The notes beneath the pieces were generated by a model. It did not search any database, had not been told where the DNA came from, and saw only the letters and a list, made by a program, of their open reading frames with translations. Below are positions 8,308 to 20,542 of a DNA stretch of 50,594 nt, one piece after another. Source of the stretch: Anaeromyxobacter sp. (GTDB lineage: Bacteria > Myxococcota > Myxococcia > Myxococcales > Anaeromyxobacteraceae); assembly GCA_025360965.1 (NCBI GenBank), contig JANYBC010000259.1:1-50594 (forward strand). Direction: 5' to 3'. Position numbers and translations under genes: made by a program. The stretch's first letter is position 1. Each line of letters begins with the position of its first letter.

Positions 8308-8988
8308 ATCGCCCGCTCGAAGAAGAAGACCGCCCGCAAGGTCCCAGTCCGCCGCGCCACGCGGCCGGCCGCCCCGGCCCGCCGGCCCGCGCCGCGGCGA
8401 AAGCCCACCTCCGCCTCCCAGGCCGACCACCCGCTCGGCGAGGGCGTCGCCGACGGCTTCGCCCTGCGCCGGCTGAAGGCACCGGCCCGCCTCTCCCGCA
8501 CCCCCAGGAAGGCGGTGCGCGAGCTCGGCTGGGCCGCTTTCGGCGAGGAGGCCAAGGCCCTGGCCGACCGCATCTCCCTCCGCTTCCACCCCGACATCGT
8601 GCTCGGCATCGTCAAGGGCGGCGTCTTCGTGGGAGGCGCCCTGGCCTCGGCGCTGCAGGCCGACTTCCAGACCATCCGGCTGGAGAAGCGGCGGCGCGAC
8701 ACCACCGCCCTCACCGAGCCGGTCGAGCAGCTCCCCGACCTGACCGGCAAGAAGGTCCTGGTGGTGGACGACGTCTGCGCCAGCGGCTCGACGCTGGCCA
8801 AGGGGAAGGCCGTGGCCCGAAAGGCCGGGGCCAGGAAGATCCAGACGGCGGTGCTGGTGAAGCGCCCCACCGGCGCCAGGCCCGACTGGTTCGCCTTCGA
8901 GACCGACGAGCTGATGCTCTTCGGCTGGGATTACGAGCTGCAGGCCACCGACCAGGTCGACTTCGATCCGGGCGAGGCCGGCGCCTAG
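8308..8988 (+). CDS. Phosphoribosyltransferase with a basic N-terminal tail, probable ATC start
   Basis: 226 residues if started at ATC 8308. Residues 1-40 form a Lys/Arg/Ala/Pro-rich tail (ARSKKKTARKVPVRRATRP), similar in style to histone H1-like tails. Residues 70-215 are a type I PRTase: DIVLGIVKGGVFVGGALA, then the PRPP-binding loop VLVVDDVCASGSTL (150-163) followed by a hydrophobic strand and WDYEL near the end. Purine (hypoxanthine/xanthine-type) salvage is the nearest guess, because the hood region resembles those enzymes; the base is unproven. The alternative GTG 8254 would add 18 residues. The tail could bind nucleic acid or polyphosphate, which is inference. Confidence 0.8.
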   Translation: MARSKKKTARKVPVRRATRPAAPARRPAPRRKPTSASQADHPLGEGVADGFALRRLKAPARLSRTPRKAVRELGWAAFGEEAKALADRISLRFHPDIVLGIVKGGVFVGGALASALQADFQTIRLEKRRRDTTALTEPVEQLPDLTGKKVLVVDDVCASGSTLAKGKAVARKAGARKIQTAVLVKRPTGARPDWFAFETDELMLFGWDYELQATDQVDFDPGEAGA

Positions 8989-9015
8989 CGGCAGGGCCGC
9001 GAACCCGGTCCAGCC

Positions 9016-12561
<3,546 letters not shown>

Positions 12562-12565
<4 letters not shown>

Positions 12566-13965
12566 CCGAACCGCTGCCACCAGCCGCGCTCCCCGCCCCA
12601 CTAGCCGGCCGCCTGCTGGTGGTCGACGACCAGAAGAACATGCGCGCCACCACCGCCATGGTGCTGCGCCAGGCCGGCTACCTCGTCGACGAGGCCGAGG
12701 ACGGCGCGGCCGCGCTCAAGCGGCTGGAGGGGGACAGCTACGACGTGGTCCTGACCGACCTGCGCATGCCCGACGTCGACGGGATGGAGGTGCTGCGGAC
12801 GGTGCGGCAGGTGGCGCCCGAGACCGAGGTCATCGTCATGACCGCCTACGGCACCATCGAGTCGGCGGTCGAGGCGATGCGGCGAGGCGCCCACGACTTC
12901 ATCGCCAAGCCCTTCAAGGAGGACGAGCTGTTGCTGCGCGCCGCCAAGGCGGTGGAGAAGCGGCGCCTGGTGGGGCAGGTGAGCGTCCTCTCCGGGGAGT
13001 TCCGCCGCCGCTTTGGCCTCGATCACATCATCGGGCGGTCGGCCGGCCTGCGCGAGGTGCTCGACCGCGTCGTGAAAGTGGCCCCCTCCGACGCCACCGT
13101 GCTCATCACCGGGGAGTCGGGGACCGGCAAGGAGGTGGTGGCCCGCGCCCTCCACGTCGCCAGCCGGCGCGGCGACCGCCCCTTCGTCCCGGTCAACTGC
13201 GCCGCCATCACCGAGACGCTGCTGGAGTCGGAGCTCTTCGGCCACGCCCGCGGCGCCTTCACCGGCGCCACCCGGGCGCGACGCGGCCTCTTCGAGGAGG
13301 CCGACGGCGGCACGCTCTTCATCGACGAGATCGGCGAGACCGCCCCTGGCTTCCAGGCCAAGCTGCTGCGGGTCCTGCAGGACGGCGAGCTCCGGCGCGT
13401 CGGCGAGTCGCTGCCGGTGCGGGTCGACGTCAGGATCATCGCGGCCACCAACCAGGACCTGCGCAAGGCGATCGGGGAGAAGCGCTTCCGCGAGGACCTC
13501 TTCTACCGGCTCAACGTGGTGCCCATCCGCATCCCGCCGCTGCGAGAGCGGCTCGAGGACGTGCCGCTGCTGGCGGTCCACTTCCTCGCCCAGTACAACC
13601 AGCGGGCCGGGACGCAAAAGGTCTTCGCCCCGGCGGCGCTGGCCGAGCTGACCGAGCACAGCTGGCCCGGGAATGTCCGCGAGCTGGAGAACATGGTGGA
13701 GCAGGCCGCGGCGCTCTCGCCGGGCGTCGAGATCGGCCCGGAGGGGATCGAGTTCGAGCCCTCCGCCCTGCCCCGCCCCGAGCCCCGGCCCGGCCAGGCC
13801 CGCACCCTGGCGGCCGCCGTCGAGGAGGCCGAGCGAGGCAGCATCCAGGCGGCGCTGCAGCGCTGCGACGGCGACCTGGGCCGGGTGGCGCTGGAGCTGG
13901 GGGTCTCCTCGACCACGCTCTGGCGCAAGATGAAGCGGCTCGGCGTCACCGTCCGTCCGGGCTGA
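12562..13965 (+). CDS. Sigma-54-dependent response regulator (NtrC family)
   Basis: 467 residues from ATG 12562, overlapping the end of the broken kinase by ATGA. The receiver domain has phosphoacceptor D66 (VVLTDLRMPDVDG) and K117 (AKPF). The AAA+ domain shows Walker A GESGTGKE (184-191), the sigma-54 contact loop GAFTGA (231-236), Walker B TLFIDEIGE and an R-finger region REDLFYRLNVVPIRIPPLRE. The C-terminal Fis-type helix-turn-helix ends in LGRVALELGVSSTTLWRKMK. All signatures are intact. The upstream kinase looks dead, so this regulator may now be orphaned or served by another kinase. Target promoters are unknown; no -24/-12 element was found nearby. Confidence 0.95.
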
Positions 13966-14003
13966 GCGCGCCCTTCAACTCTCGGAGCCGCCGCCAGCAG
14001 GAT

Positions 14004-15479
14004 CTACATCGCCATGGCGCCGGCGGCCTGCGCCAGGCGGATGAGCGGATCGGCGGCCAGCCCGAAGAGCACCACCACGACCGCGGCCAGGCCGAGCGCG
14101 AAGACCATGGCCGGAGCGGCCACCAGTTCCTGGCTGCCCTCCTCGGGCTTCATGTACATGTGGACCACCACCCGCAGGTAGTAGAAGGCGCCGAGGATGC
14201 TGCTGAGCAGGCCGATGATCGCCAGCGGATAGAGCTGGGCGCCGACCGCGGCCTTGAAGAGGTACAGCTTGCCGATGAAGCCGGCGGTGGGAGGCACGCC
14301 GGCCAGGCTGAGCAGGAAGACGGTCATGGCGAAGGCCAGCCCGGGGCGGCGCCTGGCCAGTCCGGAGAAGCGCGCCAGGTCCCACGGCTGCTTCGGCTCC
14401 AGGTCGCCGCGGGTCCGCTGCTCGATGGCGCCGACCACGGCGAAGGCCCCGATGACGGTGGCGGTGTAGGCGGCCAGGTAGAAGAGCAGGCCGGCCAGGG
14501 CCATGGAGCGCGCCCCCTCGACCCGGGCCGAGATCACGCCGACCAGCAGGTAGCCGGCGTGGCCGATCGAGGAGTAGGCCAGCATCCGCTTGACGCTGCG
14601 CTGCGGCAGCGCCAGCAGGTTGCCGAAGATCATGGTGAGCACGGCCAGCACCATGAAGACCTTCTCGAATGAGAGGTCGTGGACCGCGGGACCGACCTGC
14701 GCCGCCAGGAAGATGCGCGCCAGCAGCGCGAAGGCGGCGGTCTTCACGCCCGCGGCCATGAAGGCGGTCACCGGCGTGGGGGCCCCCTCGTAGACGTCGG
14801 GGGTCCAGGCGTGGAACGGCACGGCGCCGACCTTGAAGGCCAGGCCCGAGGCGATCAGGCCGAGGCCGCCGGTGAGCAGCATCGAGCCGGCCCCCCTGGC
14901 GCCGTGCAGGGCCGAGAAGAGCGTGGTCCCGGTGGCGCCGAAGACGAGCGAGCTGCCGTAGAGCAGCAGCGCCGACGAGACGGCGCCGAGGATCATGTAC
15001 TTGAAGGCGGCCTCGGAGGGGCGCCGGCCGCGGCGCAGGTAGGCCGCCAGCGAGTAGGTCGAGAGGCTCATGATCTCGATGGCCACGAAGGCCACCAGCA
15101 GGTCCGAGGCCATGCCGACCAGCGCCATGCCGGAGGCGGCGAAGAGCGTCAGGGCGTAGAACTCGCCGCGCTCGGCGTCGCGGGCCTGCAGCCACCCGGC
15201 GCTGGTCAGCGCCGAGAGCGCCACCCCGGCGCAGATGATGACGGTGACGAAGACCGAGAAGGCGTCGACGGTGGCCTGGCCGCCGAAGACCGCCCCGGAC
15301 GGCGGCATGAGGATGGCGGCAGCGGCGGCCAGCAGCGCCGTCACCACGGTGAGGCCGGCCTGGTAGCCGCGGCGGGTCGAGGCCAGGAAGACCTCTGTGA
15401 GCAGCAGCAGCAGCCCGCCGGAGGCGAGGATGGCGACGGGGACCAGGGCGACGAAGTCGCGGGTGGGGAAGCCGGTCAT
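14004..15479 (-). CDS. nuoN: NADH-quinone oxidoreductase subunit N
   Basis: 491 residues from ATG 15479, about the E. coli length, with some 14 hydrophobic helices. The conserved ion-channel residues are visible: E135 in [15 protein letters not shown] and K216 in [20 protein letters not shown]. This is the antiporter-like membrane subunit nearest the NuoK side of the complex I arm, moving protons in the inner membrane. It starts 1 base after the nuoM stop and is last in the nuoL-M-N unit. The stop lies 38 bases from the convergent sigma-54 regulator. Confidence 0.96.
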   Translation of the reverse strand: MTGFPTRDFVALVPVAILASGGLLLLLTEVFLASTRRGYQAGLTVVTALLAAAAAILMPPSGAVFGGQATVDAFSVFVTVIICAGVALSALTSAGWLQARDAERGEFYALTLFAASGMALVGMASDLLVAFVAIEIMSLSTYSLAAYLRRGRRPSEAAFKYMILGAVSSALLLYGSSLVFGATGTTLFSALHGARGAGSMLLTGGLGLIASGLAFKVGAVPFHAWTPDVYEGAPTPVTAFMAAGVKTAAFALLARIFLAAQVGPAVHDLSFEKVFMVLAVLTMIFGNLLALPQRSVKRMLAYSSIGHAGYLLVGVISARVEGARSMALAGLLFYLAAYTATVIGAFAVVGAIEQRTRGDLEPKQPWDLARFSGLARRRPGLAFAMTVFLLSLAGVPPTAGFIGKLYLFKAAVGAQLYPLAIIGLLSSILGAFYYLRVVVHMYMKPEEGSQELVAAPAMVFALGLAAVVVVLFGLAADPLIRLAQAAGAMAM

Positions 15480-15480
15480 G

Positions 15481-17052
15481 TCAGTTTGCCCCTGCGGGCG
15501 GCGGGGAAGGACGGCTGGCCACGGCGGCGGAGACGGTCCCGACCTGGGTGGGAAGGCCGAGGCGGGACTCGGCCTGCTGGAAGCGCTGCACCAGCCGGTC
15601 GACGGCCGGCTTGGCCGGCGCCAGGAACGGGCCCGGCATCAGCCCCATCAGCACGATGAAGACGATGACCGGCGCCATGACGAACCCTTCGCGCACCGAG
15701 AGGTCGGCCAGGTGCCGGTTCTCCTCGTGGCGAATGGGGCCGTAGAAGACCTTCTCGACCAGCACCAGCATGTAGACGGCGCCGAGGATCACGCCGCTGG
15801 AGGCGATCACCGAGAGCAGCTGCCCGTGGGGGAGGCGGGAGAGGAAGGTGCCGGAGAGGATGAGGAACTCGCCAACGAAGCCGTTGGTGCCGGGCAGGCC
15901 GATGGAGGAGAGCGTCACCACCACGAAGGCGGTGGCCAGCCAGGGCACGCGCTTGGCGAGGCCGCCGTAGTCGGAGAGCAGCCGGGTGTGGCGCCGCTCG
16001 TAGAGCATGCCCACCAGCAGGAAGAGCCCGCCGGTGGAGACGCCGTGGTTGAGCATCTGGTAGACGCCGCCGGTCAGCCCCTCGGCGCTGAGCGCCATCA
16101 GGCCGAGCATCACGAAGCCGAGGTGGGAGACCGACGAGTAGGCCACCAGCCGCTTCATGTCGGTCTGCACGAAGCACATCAGCGCGCCGTAGACGATGCC
16201 GATGGTCGCCAGCGTGGAGATGAGCGGGCGGTAGGTGAGGGCCGCCTCGGGGAAGAGCGGCAGCGCGTAGCGGAAGAAGCCGAAGGTCCCCATCTTCAGC
16301 ATGACGCCGGCCAGGATCACCGAGCCGGCCGTGGGCGCCTCGGTGTGGGCGTCGGGCAGCCAGGTGTGGAGCGGGAACATCGGCACCTTGACCGCGAAGG
16401 CGAGCGCGAAGGCGAGGAAGAGCCAGCGCCCCTGCTCGGCGGTCACCTGCAGCGCGCTGCGCGCCTGCACGTAGTCGAAGGTCTGTCCGTCGTTGAAGTA
16501 GACGAAGAGGATGGCCAGCAGCATCAGCACGCTGGCGGCGAAGGTGTAGACGAAGAACTTGACGGTCGCGTAGAGCCGGTTGCTGCCGCCCCAGATCCCG
16601 ATCAGCAGATACATGGGGATCAGCATCAGCTCCCAGAAGACGTAGAACAGCACCAGGTCGAGCGCCGCGAAGGTGCCGATCATGGCGGTCTCGAGCACCA
16701 GGATCGCGATCATGAACTCCTTGACCCGGTCCTGCACCGCCTGCCAGGTGGAAAGGACCACCACCGGCATCAGCAGGGTGGTGAGCATCACCAGCAGGAG
16801 CGCCACCCCGTCGAGGCCGACGTGGTAGCCGATGCCGAGCGACGGCATCCAGGCCCGCTGCTCCTCGAACTGGAACTCGGCGGCGCCGGGGGAGGCGTCG
16901 AAGCCGAACCAGAGGCCGAACGAGAGCGCCAGCGTGAGCAGCGAGACCACCAGGGCCAGGGCCCGGTGCTGCCCGGCCTCGTCGCGCGGGAGGAGCGCCG
17001 CCGCCAGGGCGCCGAGCAGCGGGACGAAGGTGACGACGGTGAGCAGGTTCAT
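15481..17052 (-). CDS. nuoM: NADH-quinone oxidoreductase subunit M
   Basis: 523 residues from ATG 17052, one base after the nuoL stop. The antiporter core is intact, with E141 in [12 protein letters not shown] and K222 in [20 protein letters not shown], then [20 protein letters not shown]. About 14 TM helices. It forms the middle proton channel of the distal complex I arm. Spacing shows an operon L-M-N read on the minus strand. A short C-terminal extension after about 500 ([20 protein letters not shown]) is low-complexity and probably disordered. Confidence 0.97.
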   Translation of the reverse strand: MNLLTVVTFVPLLGALAAALLPRDEAGQHRALALVVSLLTLALSFGLWFGFDASPGAAEFQFEEQRAWMPSLGIGYHVGLDGVALLLVMLTTLLMPVVVLSTWQAVQDRVKEFMIAILVLETAMIGTFAALDLVLFYVFWELMLIPMYLLIGIWGGSNRLYATVKFFVYTFAASVLMLLAILFVYFNDGQTFDYVQARSALQVTAEQGRWLFLAFALAFAVKVPMFPLHTWLPDAHTEAPTAGSVILAGVMLKMGTFGFFRYALPLFPEAALTYRPLISTLATIGIVYGALMCFVQTDMKRLVAYSSVSHLGFVMLGLMALSAEGLTGGVYQMLNHGVSTGGLFLLVGMLYERRHTRLLSDYGGLAKRVPWLATAFVVVTLSSIGLPGTNGFVGEFLILSGTFLSRLPHGQLLSVIASSGVILGAVYMLVLVEKVFYGPIRHEENRHLADLSVREGFVMAPVIVFIVLMGLMPGPFLAPAKPAVDRLVQRFQQAESRLGLPTQVGTVSAAVASRPSPPPAGAN

Positions 17053-17053
17053 G

Positions 17054-19084
17054 TTACTGGGCTCCCGCGCCGAGGACGGTCCAGAGGATGGCGGCCGCGG
17101 CCAGGGCCATGAAGGCGGCGTACCGCTGCACGTCGCCGTTCTGGGCGAGCCGCAGCACCGACCCGAGGAAGGCGACCAGCCGGGGGATGCCGTTCACGAG
17201 CAGCCCGTCGATGACCAGGACGTCGACGAACCGCCAGAGTGACTGCGCCGTGGTGCGGAGCGGCCCGATCACGGCCGCCTCGTAGAGCTCGTCGACGCGG
17301 AACTTGTCGACCATGAGTGCGTAGGTCCTCGGCAGCGCGGTGGCCAGGGCGGCCGGCAACTTGAGCCAGCCGCGGCCGTACATGGCGAAGCCGATGGCCG
17401 AGCCCCCCACCGCGATGAGCCAGGCGGCGAAGTAGGGCCAGGCCGGGTGGGCGGCGGCGTGGAAGTGGCCGACCTCGTGGAGCCGCTCGGTGCCGGGGGC
17501 GAAGACCGGCGCGATGTAGGTGGAGAAGAGCTCGGAGACCGGGCCGAAGCCGTGCGGCAGGCCGAGGACCAGCGCCACCGCGGCCAGCACCGCCAGCACC
17601 ATGAGCGGCACGGTCATGGCGGGAGAGGACTCGTGGGCGTGCTCGGCGGCGGCGGTGCGCGGCTTCCCCATGAAGGTGAGCCAGTAGAGCCGCGTCATGT
17701 AGAAGGCGGTGCCGAGGGCGGCCAGCGAGCCGATGACGTAGGCGGTGAGGCCGACGCCGTGCCAGGCCGGGTTGGCGCTGAAGAGGGCGTTGCCGAGGAT
17801 GGCGTCCTTCGACCAGTAGCCGGAGAGCGGGATGATGCCGGTGGCGGCGATGGTGGCGACCAGGAAGGTCCAGTGGGTGTGAGGCATCTTCCCGGCCAGC
17901 CCGCCCATCTTGCGGATGTCGGTCTGGTCCCCCATGCCGTGCATCACCGAGCCGGCGCCGAGGAAGAGGCAGGCCTTGAAGAAGGCGTGGGTGACGAGGT
18001 GGAGCACGCCGGCCCACCAGGCGCCGCAGCCGACGCCGATGAACATGAAGCCGAGCTGGCTGACCGTGGAGTAGGCCAGCACCTTCTTGATGTCGGTCTG
18101 GGTGAAGGCGATGACCGCGGCGAAGAGCGCGGTGGCGGCGCCGATCAGGGTGACCGTGGCCATGGCGGCCGGGGCCAGCGTGAAGAGCATCGAGTTGCGG
18201 GCCACCAGGTAGACGCCGGCGGTGACCATGGTGGCGGCGTGGATCAGGGCCGAGACCGGGGTCGGGCCGGCCATGGCGTCCGGCAGCCAGATGTAGAGCG
18301 GCAGCTGCGCCGACTTTCCGGTGGCGCCGACGAAGAGGCAGAGCATGGCGAAGGTGACGGCTGCCTGCCAGGTCCAGCCGGCGAAGACGCCCGAGGTGAT
18401 GACGGCGTCGGGGGTGACCACCCGCGCCAGGCTGGCGAGCTCGGCGTAGTTCGAGGTGCCGAAGAGGGCCAGCAGCGAGAAGGCGCCGATCAGGAAGCCG
18501 AAGTCGCCGACCCGGTTGGTGATGAAGGCCTTGCGCCCGGCTTGGGCCTTCTGCTCGTCGGTGTACCAGAAGCCGATCAGCAGGTAGCTGCAGAGGCCGA
18601 CGCCCTCCCACCCGACGAAGGTGAGCAGCAGCGAGTCGCCGAGCACCAGGGTGAGCATGGCGGCGACGAAGAGGTTGAGGTAGGTGAAGAAGCGGGCGTA
18701 GCCGGCGTCGTCCTCGTGCGACATGTAGGACGCCGCGTAGATGTGGATCAGGGTGCCGACGCCGGTGATGACCAGCAGCAGCGTCCCGGAGAGCCGGTCG
18801 AGCAGCAGCCCCCAGGTCACCTGGATGACGGCCCGGCCGTCGGGGCCGGTGACGTTGATCCACGGATCGCCGAGATAGCGCAGGTTGCGGGTGGTGAGGA
18901 CCCAATAGAAGGCGATGGCGGCGATGGCCAGCGACCCGACCATGGCGCCGATGGCGACGAGGGTGGCGTTCCCCTTGCCGAGGCGGCGGCCGACCAGCCC
19001 GTTGATGAGGGCACCGGCCAGCGGGAACAGGATGATGGCCCAGAGGCTCGCCTCGGCCGCGGCGGGGGTCGGCAGGAAGGGCAT
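17054..19084 (-). CDS. nuoL: NADH-quinone oxidoreductase subunit L
   Basis: 676 residues from ATG 19084; the frame remains open farther upstream, but those residues are not protein-like and the membrane domain begins here (ASLWAIILFPLAGALINGLV). E160 in FVGWEGVGLCSYLLIGFWY and the Lys in GATGKSAQLPLYIWLPDAM mark the proton channel. The long C-terminal part should hold the lateral helix that braces NuoM and NuoN. No good Shine-Dalgarno precedes this ATG. Upstream there is no nuoK or other nuo gene; instead a rhuM-family gene points away, so the L-M-N triad is detached from nuoA-K. Confidence 0.96.
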   Translation of the reverse strand: MPFLPTPAAAEASLWAIILFPLAGALINGLVGRRLGKGNATLVAIGAMVGSLAIAAIAFYWVLTTRNLRYLGDPWINVTGPDGRAVIQVTWGLLLDRLSGTLLLVITGVGTLIHIYAASYMSHEDDAGYARFFTYLNLFVAAMLTLVLGDSLLLTFVGWEGVGLCSYLLIGFWYTDEQKAQAGRKAFITNRVGDFGFLIGAFSLLALFGTSNYAELASLARVVTPDAVITSGVFAGWTWQAAVTFAMLCLFVGATGKSAQLPLYIWLPDAMAGPTPVSALIHAATMVTAGVYLVARNSMLFTLAPAAMATVTLIGAATALFAAVIAFTQTDIKKVLAYSTVSQLGFMFIGVGCGAWWAGVLHLVTHAFFKACLFLGAGSVMHGMGDQTDIRKMGGLAGKMPHTHWTFLVATIAATGIIPLSGYWSKDAILGNALFSANPAWHGVGLTAYVIGSLAALGTAFYMTRLYWLTFMGKPRTAAAEHAHESSPAMTVPLMVLAVLAAVALVLGLPHGFGPVSELFSTYIAPVFAPGTERLHEVGHFHAAAHPAWPYFAAWLIAVGGSAIGFAMYGRGWLKLPAALATALPRTYALMVDKFRVDELYEAAVIGPLRTTAQSLWRFVDVLVIDGLLVNGIPRLVAFLGSVLRLAQNGDVQRYAAFMALAAAAILWTVLGAGAQ

Positions 19085-19227
19085 AGGAGTGGGGCGAAGG
19101 ATTACCCGCTTGGGCAGGCCAAGGCAACGGTTTTGTTTGGGCTTTCCTGGGCGATTGCCCCAGAGTCGTTGCTGGGGCGAATGGTACCCTCGTCTGTCCG
19201 AATCGTGGGAGGGGGTTGGGCCAACTT
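19085..19227. other. Divergent spacer between nuoL and the small ORF/rhuM pair
   Basis: 143 bases without a gene. It includes the only AT-tinged patch nearby (GGTTTTGTTTGGGCTTTC at about 19130-19147) and a hairpin at 19157-19178. It must carry promoters for both directions, but I could not assign -35 and -10 boxes with confidence. Confidence 0.4.
19157..19178. repeat. Inverted repeat in the nuoL / rhuM divergent region
   Basis: GCCCCAG (19157-19163) and CTGGGGC (19172-19178) pair perfectly over 7 bp around the 8-base loop AGTCGTTG, with partial pairing continuing outward (ATT/AAT). It could be an operator or an RNA hairpin in the nuoL leader; no T-run follows on either strand. Confidence 0.4.
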
Positions 19228-19431
19228 GTGAACGAGCCAGACGACTATCTGCTCTTCGCCGGGCTGACCCCGGTCCCGCAAGACCCGAGCGACGAGCCCG
19301 CCTCGGCGCTGCTGGCGCGACTCCGGGCATCGGCCCTCACCGAGAGCGCGCCGATCCGGCCCACCGGCCGTGGACGCCGCGGCAGGCAACCTGCACAACC
19401 AGCTTCAAGGCTTGGCGAAGGCGCCACATGA
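19228..19431 (+). CDS. Possible small protein coupled to rhuM (67 aa)
   Basis: GTG 19228 opens a 67-residue frame beginning VNEPDDYLLFAGLTPVPQDP; TTG 19216 in the same frame is an alternative. A purine-rich GGGAGGGGG lies at 19207-19215. The C-terminal part is Arg/Gly/Pro-rich and looks disordered. The TGA overlaps the rhuM ATG (ATGA), the main argument for a real coupled gene. It could instead be the N-terminal stub of a gene cut by arrival of rhuM. No family recognised. Acidic start and basic end would suit a small partner or antitoxin-like protein, but that is speculation. Confidence 0.35.
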   Translation: MNEPDDYLLFAGLTPVPQDPSDEPASALLARLRASALTESAPIRPTGRGRRGRQPAQPASRLGEGAT

Positions 19432-20477
19432 CCGAGCCCATCCACCGTGACGCAGAGGTCCTTCTATACCAGACCGAGGATGGCGAGACGCGCGTTGAAG
19501 TCAGGTTCGATGGGGCCAGCGCGTGGCTCTCGCTCTCTCAACTGGCCGAGCTGTACCAGCGGGACAAGTCGGTGATTTCCCGGCACATCAAGGGAATCTT
19601 CGCGTCTCACGAACTCGACCGGACCTCAGTTGTTGCAGAAACTGCAACGACTGCCGCCGATGGGAAGACCTATCGCGTCGAGCACTTCAACCTCGACGTG
19701 ATCCTCGCGGTCGGTTACCGGGTCACCTCACATCGAGGCACACAGTTCCGGAGGTGGGCCACGCAGCGGCTGCGTGAGCACCTGGTCAAGGGCTTCACGC
19801 TCGACGACGCGCGGCTCAAGCGCGCTGGCGGGGGAGCCTACTTCGAAGAGCTGTTGGCGCGGATCCGCGACATCCGCTCTTCAGAGAAGGTCTTCTGGCG
19901 CAAGGTGCTCGACATCTACGCCACCAGCATCGACTACGACCCGGGCGTCGACAATTCGAAGCTGTTCTTCCAGACCGTGCAGAACAAGATGCACTGGGCC
20001 GCCCATGGCCACACTTCGGCCGAGATCATCGTCGCCCGCGCCGACGGCACGAAGCCGAACATGGGGCTCACCTCCTGGTCGAGCGAAGCGCCGCGGAAGG
20101 CCGATGCGTCGGTCGCCAAGAACTACCTGGCCGCTGACGAGCTGGAGGCCCTCAATCGGATCGTCACCGCCTACCTTGAATTCGCCGAGGTACAGGCCCT
20201 CAATCGGCGCCCGATGCACATGGCCGACTGGAACACCAAGCTCGACGATTTCCTCAAGCTGTCCGACCGGGAACTCCTTAGCCACGCTGGCAGCGTGTCG
20301 CGGGAGACGGCCGTGGCCAAGGCGGAGCAGGCGTACGACCAGTTCTCCGAGGCCAGGGCTATCCTGGCGTCACCAGTCGAGCGCCACTTCGAGGAGGCCG
20401 TCGGCGCGGTACAGCGGCTGGCCAAGAAGCAGGTTCGCCCAGCCCGGCCGAAGAAGCACCCGCCAAAGGGGAGGTGA
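19428..20477 (+). CDS. RhuM-family protein
   Basis: 349 residues from ATG 19428. The frame is open far upstream, but the family start (IHRDAEVLLYQTEDGETRVE) begins here. It shows the RhuM pattern: WLSLSQLAELYQRDKSVISR (a winged-helix-like DNA-binding segment), HFNLDVILAVGYRVTSHRGT, FRRWATQRLREHLVKGFTLD, and a C-terminal half with NKMHWAAHGHTSAEII. RhuM was named from a Salmonella pathogenicity island and is common in mobile and defence islands; its biochemical role is unsettled. Base composition is slightly less GC-extreme than neighbours, in keeping with transfer. A Lys/Pro-rich tail (KKHPPKGR) ends it. It lies between nuoL and selA, so it probably arrived by insertion. Confidence 0.88.
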   Translation: MTEPIHRDAEVLLYQTEDGETRVEVRFDGASAWLSLSQLAELYQRDKSVISRHIKGIFASHELDRTSVVAETATTAADGKTYRVEHFNLDVILAVGYRVTSHRGTQFRRWATQRLREHLVKGFTLDDARLKRAGGGAYFEELLARIRDIRSSEKVFWRKVLDIYATSIDYDPGVDNSKLFFQTVQNKMHWAAHGHTSAEIIVARADGTKPNMGLTSWSSEAPRKADASVAKNYLAADELEALNRIVTAYLEFAEVQALNRRPMHMADWNTKLDDFLKLSDRELLSHAGSVSRETAVAKAEQAYDQFSEARAILASPVERHFEEAVGAVQRLAKKQVRPARPKKHPPKGR

Positions 20478-20542
20478 GTCGTGCGCCCATGCCAGACCTT
20501 CGATGAACAGGGTCGCCAGGCCCGCGGGTTGGGGGCTGGCCG

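Noticed and set aside
4594-8988. Plus-strand open frame of 1464 codons
   Set aside because: Most of it is antisense to the sensor-haemerythrin gene and out of frame with the amidase; amino-acid mix is Arg/Gly/Pro/Ala-rich with no domain. Only its last part (from about 8308) is real, as the phosphoribosyltransferase.
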